Below, one piece after another: positions 13,749 to 24,047 of a stretch of 29,572 nt of DNA (positions are counted from its first letter, which is position 1; each line of letters begins with the position of its first letter). The notes below the pieces were generated by a model. That model searched no databases, was not told the DNA's origin, and was given only the letters and a program-made list of their open reading frames with translations. The stretch is from Deltaproteobacteria bacterium (lineage in GTDB: Bacteria > Myxococcota_A > UBA9160 > JAFDET01), in NCBI GenBank assembly GCA_019310195.1, contig JAFDET010000028.1, positions 1 to 29,572 on the forward strand, in the 5' to 3' direction. Made by a program: the position numbers and the translations under genes.

Positions 13749-16000
13749 TCTCTCTCCAGCCGTCGCGGCAGCGCCCGCGACCACAGCTCGCGGAGGGCGG
13801 CGACGGGACGCTCGATCCAGGCCTCTGCGCCCGGCGACCCGACCGTGAGCCGATCGCCGCCGGTGACACCGATCGGCCGCGCCGGAACGCCCGCGTCGCG
13901 GGCCGCCGCGCACAGGGCGTCGGCATCGGCGGTCGCGGCGATCACGCGCCCGGTGGACTCGCCGAAGAGCAGCGCGTCCGGCCGGATGCCGTCCTCCAGC
14001 TCGATCCGCGCCCCCACGCCGACTGCGTCGGGCGCGGTGAAGCAGCATTCCGCCAGGGCGACCGCCAGCCCACCGTTGGAGACGTCGTGCGCGGTCTCCA
14101 GCAGACCTTCCGCGACCGCGCGCACCAGGAGCGAGTGGAGCCGGGCCTCGGCATCCAGATCCACCGACGGGGGCGTCCCCGCCTCCAGGCCCCGGCGCAG
14201 CGCCAGCCACTCGCTGCCGCCCAGCTCTTCGCGGGTCTCGCCCAGCAGCACCACGGCGCGACCTTCGCCCCGGAACCAGGCCACCGCGTGGCGCTCCCAG
14301 GGCTCCAGCAGCCCGACCACGGCAATGGTGGGCGTGGGGTGAATCGGTTGTCCGTCGGTCTCGTTGTAGAGCGAGACATTGCCGGAGATGACCGGCGTGC
14401 CCAGGCGCCGGGCGGCATCGCTCATCCCGCGCACCGCCTCGACGAACTGCCACATGATCTCCGGCTTCTCCGGGTTGCCGAAGTTGAGGCAGTTGGTCAG
14501 CGCCAGAGGGCGCGCCCCGGTGCAGGCGACGTTGCGGGCCGCCTCGGCGACGGCGGCGCGCGCGCCCTCGAAGGGATCCAGGGCGCACCAGCGCGGATTG
14601 CAGTCCACCGACAGGGCCACGGCCTTGTCGGTCGCGCTGCCGTCCTCGCGCTTGATCCGCACCAATGCCGCGTCGCCGCCCGGCCCGATCAGCGTATTGC
14701 CCTGCACCAGCTGGTCGTACTGCCGGTAGATCCAGGCTTTCGAGCCCAGGTTGGGCGAGTCCAGCAGTGCATCCAATGCGCCGGCCAGGTCTTCTTCGGG
14801 GGCCAGCGCCGCCAAGTCCAGCTTCTGGGTTTCGCGCAGCGAGGCGGGCTCCTGCGTCGGCCGGTCCAGCTCCGGCGAGCTCTTGGCCACCGGGTCCACC
14901 GGAATGTCCACGACGGTTTCGCCGTGCCAGCGCACGCGCATGCGGCCGTCGTCGGTGACCCGGCCCACGACCGCCGCGTCCAGGTCCCAACGCGCGAAGA
15001 TCTCCAGGACCTCGTCCTCGCGGCCCTGCTTGGCCACCAGCAGCATGCGCTCCTGGCTCTCGGAGAGCAGCAGTTCGTAGGGCGTCATGCCCTCGGCGCG
15101 CTGCGGCACCCGGTCCAGGTCCATCTCGATGCCGGTGCCGGAGTTGCTGGCCATCTCGAAGGACGAGCAGGTGAGCCCGGCGGCGCCCATGTCCTGGATG
15201 CCCACCACGGCGTCGGTCTGCATCAGCTCGAGACAGGCCTCGATCAGGCACTTCTCGGTGAAGGGATCGCCTACCTGCACCGTGGGGCGCTTGGATTCGG
15301 TGGTGTCGTCGAACTCCGCCGAAGCCAGCAGGCTGGCTCCGTGGATGCCGTCGCGACCGGTCTTGCTGCCCGCGTAGATCACCGGGTTGCCGGCGCCGGT
15401 GGCGCGCGCCTTGAAGATCCGGTCGGTCTCGACCACGCCCAGGTTGAAGGCGTTGACCAGGATGTTGCCCCGGTAGCACTCGTGGAACTGGGTCTCGCCG
15501 CCCACCGTGGCCACGCCGACGGAGTTTCCGTACCCGCCGATGCCTTCCACCACGCCGCGCAGCAGGAATTGGTGCTTCGGATCGTCCAGGGGGCCGAAGC
15601 GGATCGAGTCCAGCGAGGCCAGCGGCCGCGCGCCCATGGTGAAGATGTCGCGCAGGATCCCGCCCACGCCGGTGGCCGCGCCCTGCCGCGGCTCGATGTA
15701 GCTGGGGTGGTTGTGACTCTCGATCTTGAAGATCACGGCCAGGCCGTCGCCGATCGCCACGGCGCCGGCGTTCTCTCCCGGCCCCTGGAGCACCTGCTCG
15801 CCCTCGGTGGGCAGCGTCTTCAGATGCTTCTTGCTCGACTTGTACGAGCAGTGCTCGGACCACATGACCGAGAAGATCCCCAGCTCCGGGAAGCTGGGCG
15901 TGCGCCCCAGGATCTCGCAGACGTTGGCCCATTCCTCGTCGGTCAGGCCGTGCTCCCGGGCCAGCGCCAGGTCGACGACGGGCTCCGGGGCGCCGCTCAC
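13745..16000 (-). CDS. purL: Phosphoribosylformylglycinamidine synthase, large subunit (small PurL type)
   Basis: The 751-residue length is that of the short PurL, which acts as a complex with PurS and PurQ rather than the ~1300-residue fused enzyme. Recognisable motifs are MWSEHCSYKSS, GDGLAVIFKIESHNHPS, GVGGILRDIFTMGARP, IQDMGAAGLTCSS, GGDAALVRIK, ALTNCLNFGNPEKPE and DVSNGGLAVALAE, in normal order across the two AIRS-like halves. It converts FGAR to FGAM using ATP and ammonia delivered by PurQ. Start GTG 16000 overlaps the purQ stop as GTGA and its stop overlaps purF. All three subunit genes are in the window, with a phosphatase gene separating purS from purQ. Confidence 0.96.
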   Translation of the reverse strand: MSGAPEPVVDLALAREHGLTDEEWANVCEILGRTPSFPELGIFSVMWSEHCSYKSSKKHLKTLPTEGEQVLQGPGENAGAVAIGDGLAVIFKIESHNHPSYIEPRQGAATGVGGILRDIFTMGARPLASLDSIRFGPLDDPKHQFLLRGVVEGIGGYGNSVGVATVGGETQFHECYRGNILVNAFNLGVVETDRIFKARATGAGNPVIYAGSKTGRDGIHGASLLASAEFDDTTESKRPTVQVGDPFTEKCLIEACLELMQTDAVVGIQDMGAAGLTCSSFEMASNSGTGIEMDLDRVPQRAEGMTPYELLLSESQERMLLVAKQGREDEVLEIFARWDLDAAVVGRVTDDGRMRVRWHGETVVDIPVDPVAKSSPELDRPTQEPASLRETQKLDLAALAPEEDLAGALDALLDSPNLGSKAWIYRQYDQLVQGNTLIGPGGDAALVRIKREDGSATDKAVALSVDCNPRWCALDPFEGARAAVAEAARNVACTGARPLALTNCLNFGNPEKPEIMWQFVEAVRGMSDAARRLGTPVISGNVSLYNETDGQPIHPTPTIAVVGLLEPWERHAVAWFRGEGRAVVLLGETREELGGSEWLALRRGLEAGTPPSVDLDAEARLHSLLVRAVAEGLLETAHDVSNGGLAVALAECCFTAPDAVGVGARIELEDGIRPDALLFGESTGRVIAATADADALCAAARDAGVPARPIGVTGGDRLTVGSPGAEAWIERPVAALRELWSRALPRRLERE

Positions 16001-16671
16001 GCCCCGCTCCCCAGGACGTGGTCCACCAGGGACCCCAGGATCTTCGCGCCGTCGGTGCCGCCGAAGGCCGGCTCCACGGCGTGCTCCGGATGCGGCATCA
16101 GGCCGAACACGTTGCCGCGCTCGTTGGTGATACCGGCCACGTCGGCGACAGCGCCGTTGGGGTTTTCCAGGTAGCGCAGCACGACCTGCCCTCGCTCCTC
16201 CACGCGGGCCAGCAGCTCGGGCGTCGCGAACCAGGCGCCCTCGCCGTGCTTGATGGGGATGTGCAGGGTCTCGCCCGCCCGGGTGCGCGACGTAAAGATC
16301 GTGTCGTCACGCTCCACGCGCAGGGGCGACACCTCGCACACGAAGTGGAGGTCGCGGTTGCGCAGCAGCGCGCCGGGCAGCAGCCCCGCCTCGCACAGGA
16401 TCTGGAAGCCGTTGCAGGTTCCGAACACCGGGCCGCCGGCGTCGGCAAAGCGCTTCACGGCGGCCATCACCGGAGAGAAACGTGCCATGGCGCCGCAACG
16501 GAGGTAGTCGCCGTAGGAGAAGCCGCCGGGCAGCAGTACCGCCGCCGTATCCGTCGGAAGCTCCGCCGACTTGTGCCACACCAGCTCCGCCGGCGCGCCC
16601 AGAACGGACTTCACGGCGAAGCGCATGTCGCGGTCGTCGTTGGAGCCAGGAAACTGGATCACCGCAAACAC
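15997..16671 (-). CDS. purQ: Phosphoribosylformylglycinamidine synthase, glutaminase subunit
   Basis: PurQ hydrolyses glutamine and passes ammonia to PurL. The 224-residue protein starts MFAVIQFPGSNDDRD, with LLPGGFSYGDYLRCGAMA, the nucleophile C86 in FGTCNGFQILCEAGLLPGAL, and the His/Glu pair in GLMPHPEHA. Start GTG 16671 has GAGGG close upstream. This junction is one of the few in the string with a real gap: 56 bp separate it from the metallophosphatase stop, so it may be re-initiated from its own ribosome site. Confidence 0.95.
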   Translation of the reverse strand: MFAVIQFPGSNDDRDMRFAVKSVLGAPAELVWHKSAELPTDTAAVLLPGGFSYGDYLRCGAMARFSPVMAAVKRFADAGGPVFGTCNGFQILCEAGLLPGALLRNRDLHFVCEVSPLRVERDDTIFTSRTRAGETLHIPIKHGEGAWFATPELLARVEERGQVVLRYLENPNGAVADVAGITNERGNVFGLMPHPEHAVEPAFGGTDGAKILGSLVDHVLGSGA

Positions 16672-16727
16672 GTCGCCCTCGCGGAGCTCTGGAGAAAACC
16701 AAAAACCGTAATGGGGACGCGGAGATC

Positions 16728-17768
16728 CTAGCGTCGGCCAGACGGGGGGTCAACGCGGACGCCGAGCTGCCGATCCACCGTCGCCGAGGCCACGCGCTCG
16801 TAGCGGTCCAAGCCGAACCCGCGGGCCTCGACAGCGTAGAGCGAGGCCACCAGGCGCTGCGAATCGCCGGTCCCCACCAGGTCCACGCGCGCGAAGCCGA
16901 GCTTCGGGGCTGCGTAGTGCAGGTCCGGGTGCTCCGTGGTCACCACCTTGGCCGACGACCCACCACCGGCGACCAGCAGCAGCGGGGGCCCCGGATCGGT
17001 GAGCGCGAGAAGCTGGAGGTTGTGCTGGTGGGCGGACAGGAACACGTGCACGGGCGTACCCTCTTCGGCGATGGCCTGACGCACGACCCGGTCGTAGCGC
17101 TTCTGCTGGCCGCCTTCGAGCCAGACCAGCGGATGGTGCGCGGCGATCACCCGCCAGGGCCCCCGCGAGCGCCGCAGCGCCCGGCGCAGGTCCTCCACGC
17201 CGTCGCCGCGGGCCAGCTCGTTCGAGTCGGCCAGGATCAGGCTCAGCCCGTCGGAAAGCTCCACCACCTCGGCGGCGCGCCGGGGCATGTACCAGTTGGA
17301 CACGAAGGCGGGCACCGCCTCCCGCTGCAGCCGGGGGCTGTCGGGCGACTCGAGGTCGTGATTTCCCATGATCGCGTAGATGGGTGTGGGGGGCCGCGCA
17401 TCGGCGGGCCGGTGGCAGCCCCCGGCGACCTCGTCCCAGCGCTCCCCGCCGCGGTCGACGAATCGGCAGTAGGGGCGAACCACGTTGTGCCGAACCCGGT
17501 AGGCGAGCTCCGAGGCCAGCAGGCCCGTCGGGTAGAACTGGTCTCCCAGCAGGACCAGCGCAGCAACCGGCTGGCGCCGATCCTCGTCGGCCATGGCGCG
17601 CCCGACCGCGGTCTGCAGGTCGTGTTGCCAGAAGTGGGGCCGGTCACCGGTATCCCCCACGGCCAACAGAGAGACCCGGGGCTCATCGCCCCGAGCGGGC
17701 CCACCCGCCAGGGGCAAGAGCAGAACCGCGGCGAGCGCCGCAGCGCGCAGGAGCGCGGAGCCGGTCAA
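16728..17768 (-). CDS. Exported calcineurin-like metallophosphatase (purple-acid-phosphatase-like)
   Basis: The 346-residue protein begins with a signal peptide (MTGSALLRAAALAAVLLLPLAGGPARG). The binuclear metal-site motifs follow in order: GDTGD (about 38-42), GDQFYPTG (about 75-82), GNHD (135-138), AHHPLVW (about 210-216) and SAHQHN (about 245-250). GDxFYxTG and GHxH-like spacing recall small purple acid phosphatases. It would act outside the cytoplasm on phosphate esters; substrate unknown. TTG 17768 overlaps the purS stop as TTGA, so it is built into the purine operon even though the pathway is cytoplasmic and PurS and PurQ form one complex. A role in phosphate or nucleotide salvage is only an inference from context. 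Confidence 0.85.
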   Translation of the reverse strand: MTGSALLRAAALAAVLLLPLAGGPARGDEPRVSLLAVGDTGDRPHFWQHDLQTAVGRAMADEDRRQPVAALVLLGDQFYPTGLLASELAYRVRHNVVRPYCRFVDRGGERWDEVAGGCHRPADARPPTPIYAIMGNHDLESPDSPRLQREAVPAFVSNWYMPRRAAEVVELSDGLSLILADSNELARGDGVEDLRRALRRSRGPWRVIAAHHPLVWLEGGQQKRYDRVVRQAIAEEGTPVHVFLSAHQHNLQLLALTDPGPPLLLVAGGGSSAKVVTTEHPDLHYAAPKLGFARVDLVGTGDSQRLVASLYAVEARGFGLDRYERVASATVDRQLGVRVDPPSGRR

Positions 17769-18013
17769 GACTCGATGGACTCGATCCGGAAGTCCTCGAT
17801 GACGGGGTTGGAGAGGAGCTTCTCCGCCAGCTCGGCCAGCTGAGCGCGCGCGGTGTCGCCGTCGAGACCGTCTTCCAGGGTGATCTCGAAACGCTTGCCC
17901 TGGCGCACGTCCTGCACGGCCGTGTAGCCCATGGTGCCCGCGGCGCGTTGGATCGCCTGGCCCTGGGGATCGAGCACCTCACTCTTGGTCATCACCACCA
18001 CCACGGCCTTCAC
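17765..18013 (-). CDS. purS: Phosphoribosylformylglycinamidine synthase subunit PurS
   Basis: This 82-residue protein (VKAVVVVMTKSEVLDPQGQAIQRA..) has the PurS hallmarks LDPQG, MGYTAVQDVRQGKRFEI and the ending LLSNPVIEDFRIE. PurS bridges PurL and PurQ in the three-subunit FGAM synthase, so it fits the short PurL here. It starts with GTG 18013 overlapping the purB stop (GTGA), and its stop overlaps the TTG of the metallophosphatase. The long open frame that continues upstream is a shadow of purB and should not be counted as an N-terminal extension. Confidence 0.93.
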   Translation of the reverse strand: MKAVVVVMTKSEVLDPQGQAIQRAAGTMGYTAVQDVRQGKRFEITLEDGLDGDTARAQLAELAEKLLSNPVIEDFRIESIES

Positions 18014-19335
18014 GCGATCTCCTCCGACAGGGCGCGCGCGAAGATCGCGTCCACGTGGCGCAGCGTCTCGTCCAGACGGAAGACGCGCTCGATCTCCTCG
18101 CGCGAGAGCACCTTGTTCATCTCGGGATCGGCCAGCGCGCGCTGCTGGAAGGCATCGGGCGGCACCCGCCCCTCGCCGACCTCCTTCCAGATCGCCATGG
18201 CGTGGCCCTGCACCAGGGCGTAGGCGGCCTCGCGGCTGAGCCCCTTGCGCGCCAGCTCGAGCAGCAGCGTGCCGCTGAAGACCAGGCCGCCGGTGAGCTC
18301 CAGGTTGCGACGCATGCGCTCCGGGAAGACCACCAGCCCCTCGACCAGGCCCGCGCTGCGCTGGAGCATGAAGTCCACCGCCAGGAAGGCGTCGGGCAGG
18401 ATCACGCGCTCCACCGACGAGTTGCTCATGTCGCGCTCGTGCCAGAGGGCCTCGTTCTCCAGCGCGGCTACGGCGTAGCCGCGCACCACGCGCGCCAGCC
18501 CGGAGATGTTCTCGAAGCGCCACGGGTTGCGCTTGTGGGGCATGGCCGATGAACCTTTTTGCCCGCGGCCAAACTCTTCTTCGACCTCGCGCACCTCGGT
18601 GCGCGCCAGGTGGCGGAACTCGACGGCGAACTTGTCCAGGCTCGACGCCACCTGCGCCAGGGCCAGCACCAGGGCTGCGTGACGATCCCGTTGCACCACC
18701 TGGGTAGCAACAGGCTCGAAGCCGATGCCCAGGCGGCGGCACACGGCCTCCTCCACGGCGGACTCGAGATGCGCGAAGGTGCCCACCGCGCCCGAGATCT
18801 TGCCCACGGCGGCCTCCGCCAGGGCGCGTTCCACGCGCTCGCGGTTGCGCCGCGTCTCCAGGGCGAAGACCAGGAGCTTCAGGCCGAAGGTCGTGGGCTC
18901 GCCGTGCACGCCGTGGGTGCGGCCCACGCAGGGCGTGTCCTTGTGCTCGCGGGCCCGGGCCTCCAGCGCGGCGCCGAGCCGATCGATCCCCTCCAGGATC
19001 AGCGCGGCGGCGTCGCGAAGCTGGAGCGCCAGCGCCGTATCCAGCACGTCACTGGAGGTCATCCCGTAGTGAACCCAGCGCGAGTCCGGCCCCACGTGCT
19101 CGGCCACGTTGGTCAGGAATGCGATGACATCGTGGCGAACCTCGCGCTCGATCTCGGCGATGCGGTCGGCGTCGAAGCCGGCCTTGTCGCGGATCGTGGC
19201 GACGGCGTCGCCGGGAATCACCCCACGCTCGGCCAGCACCTCGCAGACGGCGATCTCCACGTCGAGCCAGCGCCGGTAGCGGGCATCGACGCCCCACAGC
19301 GCGGCCATCTCGGGTCGTGAGTAGCGCTCGATCAT
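18010..19335 (-). CDS. purB: Adenylosuccinate lyase
   Basis: PurB cleaves SAICAR to AICAR and adenylosuccinate to AMP, releasing fumarate. The 441-residue protein starts MIERYSRPEMAALWG, a typical PurB N-terminus. It carries VHYGMTSSDVLDTA, GRTHGVHGEPTTFG, and the fumarase/aspartase superfamily signature SSAMPHKRNP in the flexible active-site loop. ERDMSNSSVERVILPDAF confirms the PurB assignment. The length is standard. ATG 19335 lies 4 bp after the cdsA stop, and its stop overlaps purS. Confidence 0.96.
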   Translation of the reverse strand: MIERYSRPEMAALWGVDARYRRWLDVEIAVCEVLAERGVIPGDAVATIRDKAGFDADRIAEIEREVRHDVIAFLTNVAEHVGPDSRWVHYGMTSSDVLDTALALQLRDAAALILEGIDRLGAALEARAREHKDTPCVGRTHGVHGEPTTFGLKLLVFALETRRNRERVERALAEAAVGKISGAVGTFAHLESAVEEAVCRRLGIGFEPVATQVVQRDRHAALVLALAQVASSLDKFAVEFRHLARTEVREVEEEFGRGQKGSSAMPHKRNPWRFENISGLARVVRGYAVAALENEALWHERDMSNSSVERVILPDAFLAVDFMLQRSAGLVEGLVVFPERMRRNLELTGGLVFSGTLLLELARKGLSREAAYALVQGHAMAIWKEVGEGRVPPDAFQQRALADPEMNKVLSREEIERVFRLDETLRHVDAIFARALSEEIA

Positions 19336-19339
19336 GTCT

Positions 19340-20329
19340 TCAAATGACCTGCAACCAGGTGTAGGCGAGCATCACATAGTACATGACGGGAATTGCGATC
19401 AGCCCGGAGTCGATCCGGTCCAGCACACCGCCCATCCCCGGCAAGAGCGCACCGGCGTCCTTCTGCGCGGCGTCGCGCTTGAGCAGCGACTCCACCAGGT
19501 CACCCACGATCCCCACCACGGCCAGGATTACGGCCAGCGCCGCCCCGAAGGCGTAGCCGAACAGGGCCGAGAGCTCGGGCCACACGAAGTCGAAGAGCGC
19601 CTTGCAGACCAGCGCGCAGAAGGCGCCGAAGAGCACGCCGCCCAGGGCGCCCTCGACGGTCTTGCTCGGGCTGATGTTCGGCGCCAGCTTGCGCCGGCCG
19701 TAGGCGCGCCCGGCGAAGTAGGCGCCTGCGTCGCTGCCCACCACGGCCGTCAGGCAGAAGACCATCAGGTAGGCGCCGGCCTCCAGGTCCACCGACGCGG
19801 CGGCGGCGAAGCCCCAGCGGCTCTCGACCATGGCATGGAAATTGCGCAGCACGATCGCGTGGGAGAGCAGCCAACCCACGTAGAAGACCCCGAAGAAGGT
19901 GCCCGAGATGCTGGCCATGGCCTCGCTGATCTCGGCCTTGCGAAGCTGCGCCACCATCACGCCCAGGAGCACCGCGGTCATCAAGACCGTGGCGTGGTAC
20001 TCGCTGCCGAACCAGGCCACGACCGGCAGCGATGCGCCGGCCAGCAGTCCGTACCCCTCCAGCGGGTCGGCGCCCTTGGCCTCGATCATCTGATAGAACT
20101 CGCGCAGGCCGAGCAGGATGATCCCGGTGATGACGGCCAGGTAGAGATACCCGCCCTGGGCGATGGTCCAGAGCACGAAGGGAATCAGGACCGCAGCCGT
20201 CATCGCCCGCACGGCCGTGTTGCTGAGGCGCCGGCTCGGCTCCTCGGACACGGGCGTGGGCGGCTGCGGATGGATCGGCTCGGCGGCCGGGCCCTCGCCT
20301 TCGCTTCGCAACGGCTGTGTCTCGCTCAC
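19340..20329 (-). CDS. cdsA: Phosphatidate cytidylyltransferase (CDP-diacylglycerol synthase)
   Basis: CdsA makes CDP-diacylglycerol from phosphatidic acid and CTP in the inner membrane, feeding PgsA and other phospholipid enzymes. From GTG 20329 the protein has 329 residues: a soluble, Pro/Glu-rich N-terminal tail of about 40 residues, then multiple membrane segments (about eight). The signature SPSKTVEGALGG...GDLVESLLKRDAAQKD....PGMGGVLDRIDSGL is at the C-terminal end and includes the catalytic Asp residues. The start overlaps the dut stop as GTGA. The in-frame sequence upstream of GTG is Arg/Gly-rich dut antiframe and is excluded. Confidence 0.93.
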   Translation of the reverse strand: MSETQPLRSEGEGPAAEPIHPQPPTPVSEEPSRRLSNTAVRAMTAAVLIPFVLWTIAQGGYLYLAVITGIILLGLREFYQMIEAKGADPLEGYGLLAGASLPVVAWFGSEYHATVLMTAVLLGVMVAQLRKAEISEAMASISGTFFGVFYVGWLLSHAIVLRNFHAMVESRWGFAAAASVDLEAGAYLMVFCLTAVVGSDAGAYFAGRAYGRRKLAPNISPSKTVEGALGGVLFGAFCALVCKALFDFVWPELSALFGYAFGAALAVILAVVGIVGDLVESLLKRDAAQKDAGALLPGMGGVLDRIDSGLIAIPVMYYVMLAYTWLQVI

Positions 20330-20822
20330 GCCTCGTCCTCGCCGGGTCCGGACTGGCGGCCCTTCCGGACCGTATGGCCCGTATGGCCGAACCCGCCCTC
20401 GCCCCGCTCCGTGGGGTCGAGGCCCTCGACCTCCTCCCACTGCGCCGACACGACGGGAGCGATCACGAGCTGTGCGATGCGATCTCCGCGACGAACGACC
20501 ACGGGCTCGCTGCCCGCGTTGAGGAGGATGACCTTGAGCTCACCCCGATAGTCGGAGTCTACCGTACCGGGAGCATTGGGCAGCGTGAGGCCGTGGCGCA
20601 GGGCCAGCCCGCTGCGCGGCCGCACCTGGCCCTCGAAGCCCGGCGGGATCGCGACGCGGAACCCGGTGGGAACCAGGGCCCGGGCGCCCGGCGCCAGCTC
20701 GAGCGGCTCGAGCACGGCGGCGGGCAGGTCGAGCCCCGCCGCGCCGGCCGTGGCCGGCGCGGGAAGCGGCAAATCCTCGGCGCCCGGGAGACGGGCGATG
20801 CGAACCCGGACGCCCTCCCGAC

Positions 20823-20826
<4 letters not shown>
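20326..20826 (-). CDS. dut: dUTP diphosphatase
   Basis: Dut hydrolyses dUTP to dUMP and PPi, keeping uracil out of DNA and supplying dTMP synthesis. The 166-residue protein shows all five trimeric-dUTPase motifs: AGLDL (30-34), RPRSGLA (69-75), GTVDSDYRGE (about 87-96) with the catalytic Asp, GDRIAQL (about 114-120) and RGEGGFGHTG (about 141-150). It has a ~15-residue Pro/Glu-rich tail beyond motif 5. Start GTG 20826 overlaps the pnp stop (GTGA) and its stop overlaps cdsA. The open frame upstream is pnp read out of frame. Confidence 0.94.
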
Positions 20827-23012
<2,186 letters not shown>

Positions 23013-23026
23013 GAGTCTTCTCTCCA

Positions 23027-23045
23027 CCGGGCGCATATCGCCCGG
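23027..23045 (-). promoter_or_regulatory. pnp leader hairpin next to the ribosome binding site
   Basis: A perfect 7-bp stem CCGGGCG/CGCCCGG with a five-base loop (ATATG) ends four bases before the pnp Shine-Dalgarno GGAGAG. In enterobacteria, pnp is autoregulated through a structured leader cut by RNase III; here only the hairpin is visible and any such control is inferred. The rest of the 85-bp rpsO-pnp gap is pyrimidine-rich (CTCCCTTCCTCCC on the coding strand). Confidence 0.45.
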
Positions 23046-23097
23046 GTGTTGTGGGAACGCTGTGAGGAAGGCCTGGGAGGAAGGGAGCGGTCGGCTG

Positions 23098-23364
23098 CTA
23101 GCGTCGCAGGCCGAGGCGCTCGATCAGGCTCTTGTAGCGTGCCGCGTCTTTTCGGTGGAGGTAGTCCAGCAAGCGCCGGCGCTGACTGACCATTCTGAGC
23201 AGTCCGCGGCGGGAGTGGTGGTCCTTCTTGTGGACCTTGAAGTGCTCGGAGAGTTCGTTGATACGCGAAGTGAGAAGAGCCACCTGGACCTCGGGAGATC
23301 CTGTGTCCTTCTCGTGCTGTCGATGGGTCTGAACGACCTCGGACTTGGCTGCCGCGTTGATCAA
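23098..23364 (-). CDS. rpsO: 30S ribosomal protein S15
   Basis: From TTG 23364 the protein has 88 residues, the normal S15 size. It contains DTGSPEVQVALLTSRINELSEHF and the diagnostic HKKDHHSRRGLLRMVSQRRRLLDYL, ending IERLGLRR. S15 binds 16S rRNA helices 20-22 and nucleates the platform of the 30S subunit; it often represses its own mRNA. TTG is chosen because it gives the family length and has AGGAA about nine bases upstream. GTG 23400 would add 12 residues without family support. It lies between truB and pnp, the usual order. Confidence 0.93.
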   Translation of the reverse strand: MINAAAKSEVVQTHRQHEKDTGSPEVQVALLTSRINELSEHFKVHKKDHHSRRGLLRMVSQRRRLLDYLHRKDAARYKSLIERLGLRR

Positions 23365-23462
23365 CGTGTTCGATTCCTGCTCTGTTCCCGCCCGGCTCAC
23401 TGGCCGGGAAGCGGCCCGATGCCGCTGACCTACCTACCTGTTTCTCTTTTCTTACGGGCCGG

Positions 23463-23491
23463 TGGATACCAGAGTCACCGGCGGACAGCAA
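23463..23491 (-). promoter_or_regulatory. Possible promoter and hairpin upstream of rpsO
   Basis: In the gap between truB and rpsO, TTGCTG (23486-23491) and TATCCA (23463-23468) are spaced 17 bp, a weak sigma70-like pair on the minus strand. The same stretch forms a 7-bp hairpin GCCGGTG/CACCGGC (23458-23482). A short GGTA tandem run lies nearer the gene. An internal promoter and leader for rpsO-pnp are common in bacteria; the boxes here are poor matches. Confidence 0.3.
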
Positions 23492-23498
23492 GCGCCGC

Positions 23499-24047
23499 TC
23501 ACGGCAAATCGGGCCGGACCACCCGCACGGGCTGCAATCGGAAGTCGGCGCGCAGCTCCATCACGGCCATCAGCACTCCGCCGCGCACCGCGGCCACGCG
23601 TGCCCCCGGGGCCTCGCTGAAGCGGGAGCGGGGGACGGGCACCTCACCGCCGTTGGCCACGCGCCGGGCCTCTTCGTCCCCCAGGGTGAAAATCGGGAAG
23701 CCCAGGGCCTCCACCTCGGGAATCAGCCGCTCGTCCAGCTTGCCCGCCGCCGCCTCCTCTTCCAGCCGCTCCAGGGGCGCGGCCTGCTCAGCGGTGAAAG
23801 GGCCGCTGCGCGTGCGGCGCAGCGCCTCGAGGTAGGCGCCGCAGCCCAGCCGGGCGCCCAGGTCGGCGGCCAGCACGCGCACGTAGGTTCCCGGCGAGCA
23901 GTCCACCTCGATGTGCACACGGGGCGACTCGAAGCGCATCAGCTCGAAGCGGCGGATCTCCACCCTCCGCGGCGGCCGATCCACCTGCTCGCCGCGGCGG
24001 GCCAGCTTGTGCAGCGGCACCCCGCCCTGCTTCACGGCGCTGAACAT
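23499..24047 (-). pseudogene. truB: TruB, C-terminal part (frame separate from the N-terminal part)
   Basis: This frame encodes the second half of tRNA pseudouridine-55 synthase. Conserved TruB sequence starts just before its first ATG: APPMFSAVKQGGVPLHKLARRGEQV matches the family's PPxYSAxK motif. VDCSPGTYVRVLAADLGARLGCGAYLEALRRTRSGPF follows, then a C-terminal PUA-like region. It overlaps the end of the N-terminal fragment by 16 bp but in another frame. Joining the two would need a net insertion of 3n+1 bases. As it stands, the part contains the RNA-binding and substrate-loop residues but not the catalytic aspartate, so it should be inactive alone. Confidence 0.8.

Noticed and set aside
12270..15932. 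1220-codon frame suggesting a PurL-PurF fusion
   Set aside because: Only the part after ATG 13748 is PurF-like. The upstream part is an out-of-frame reading of purL, which is itself intact and overlaps purF by ATGA.
17765..18742. 325-codon frame ending in PurS
   Set aside because: Only the last 82 codons match PurS; the rest is antiphase purB sequence.
23430..23441. Short GGTA tandem repeat upstream of rpsO
   Set aside because: Three units of four bases in a non-coding leader are too few to call a variable repeat without other alleles.
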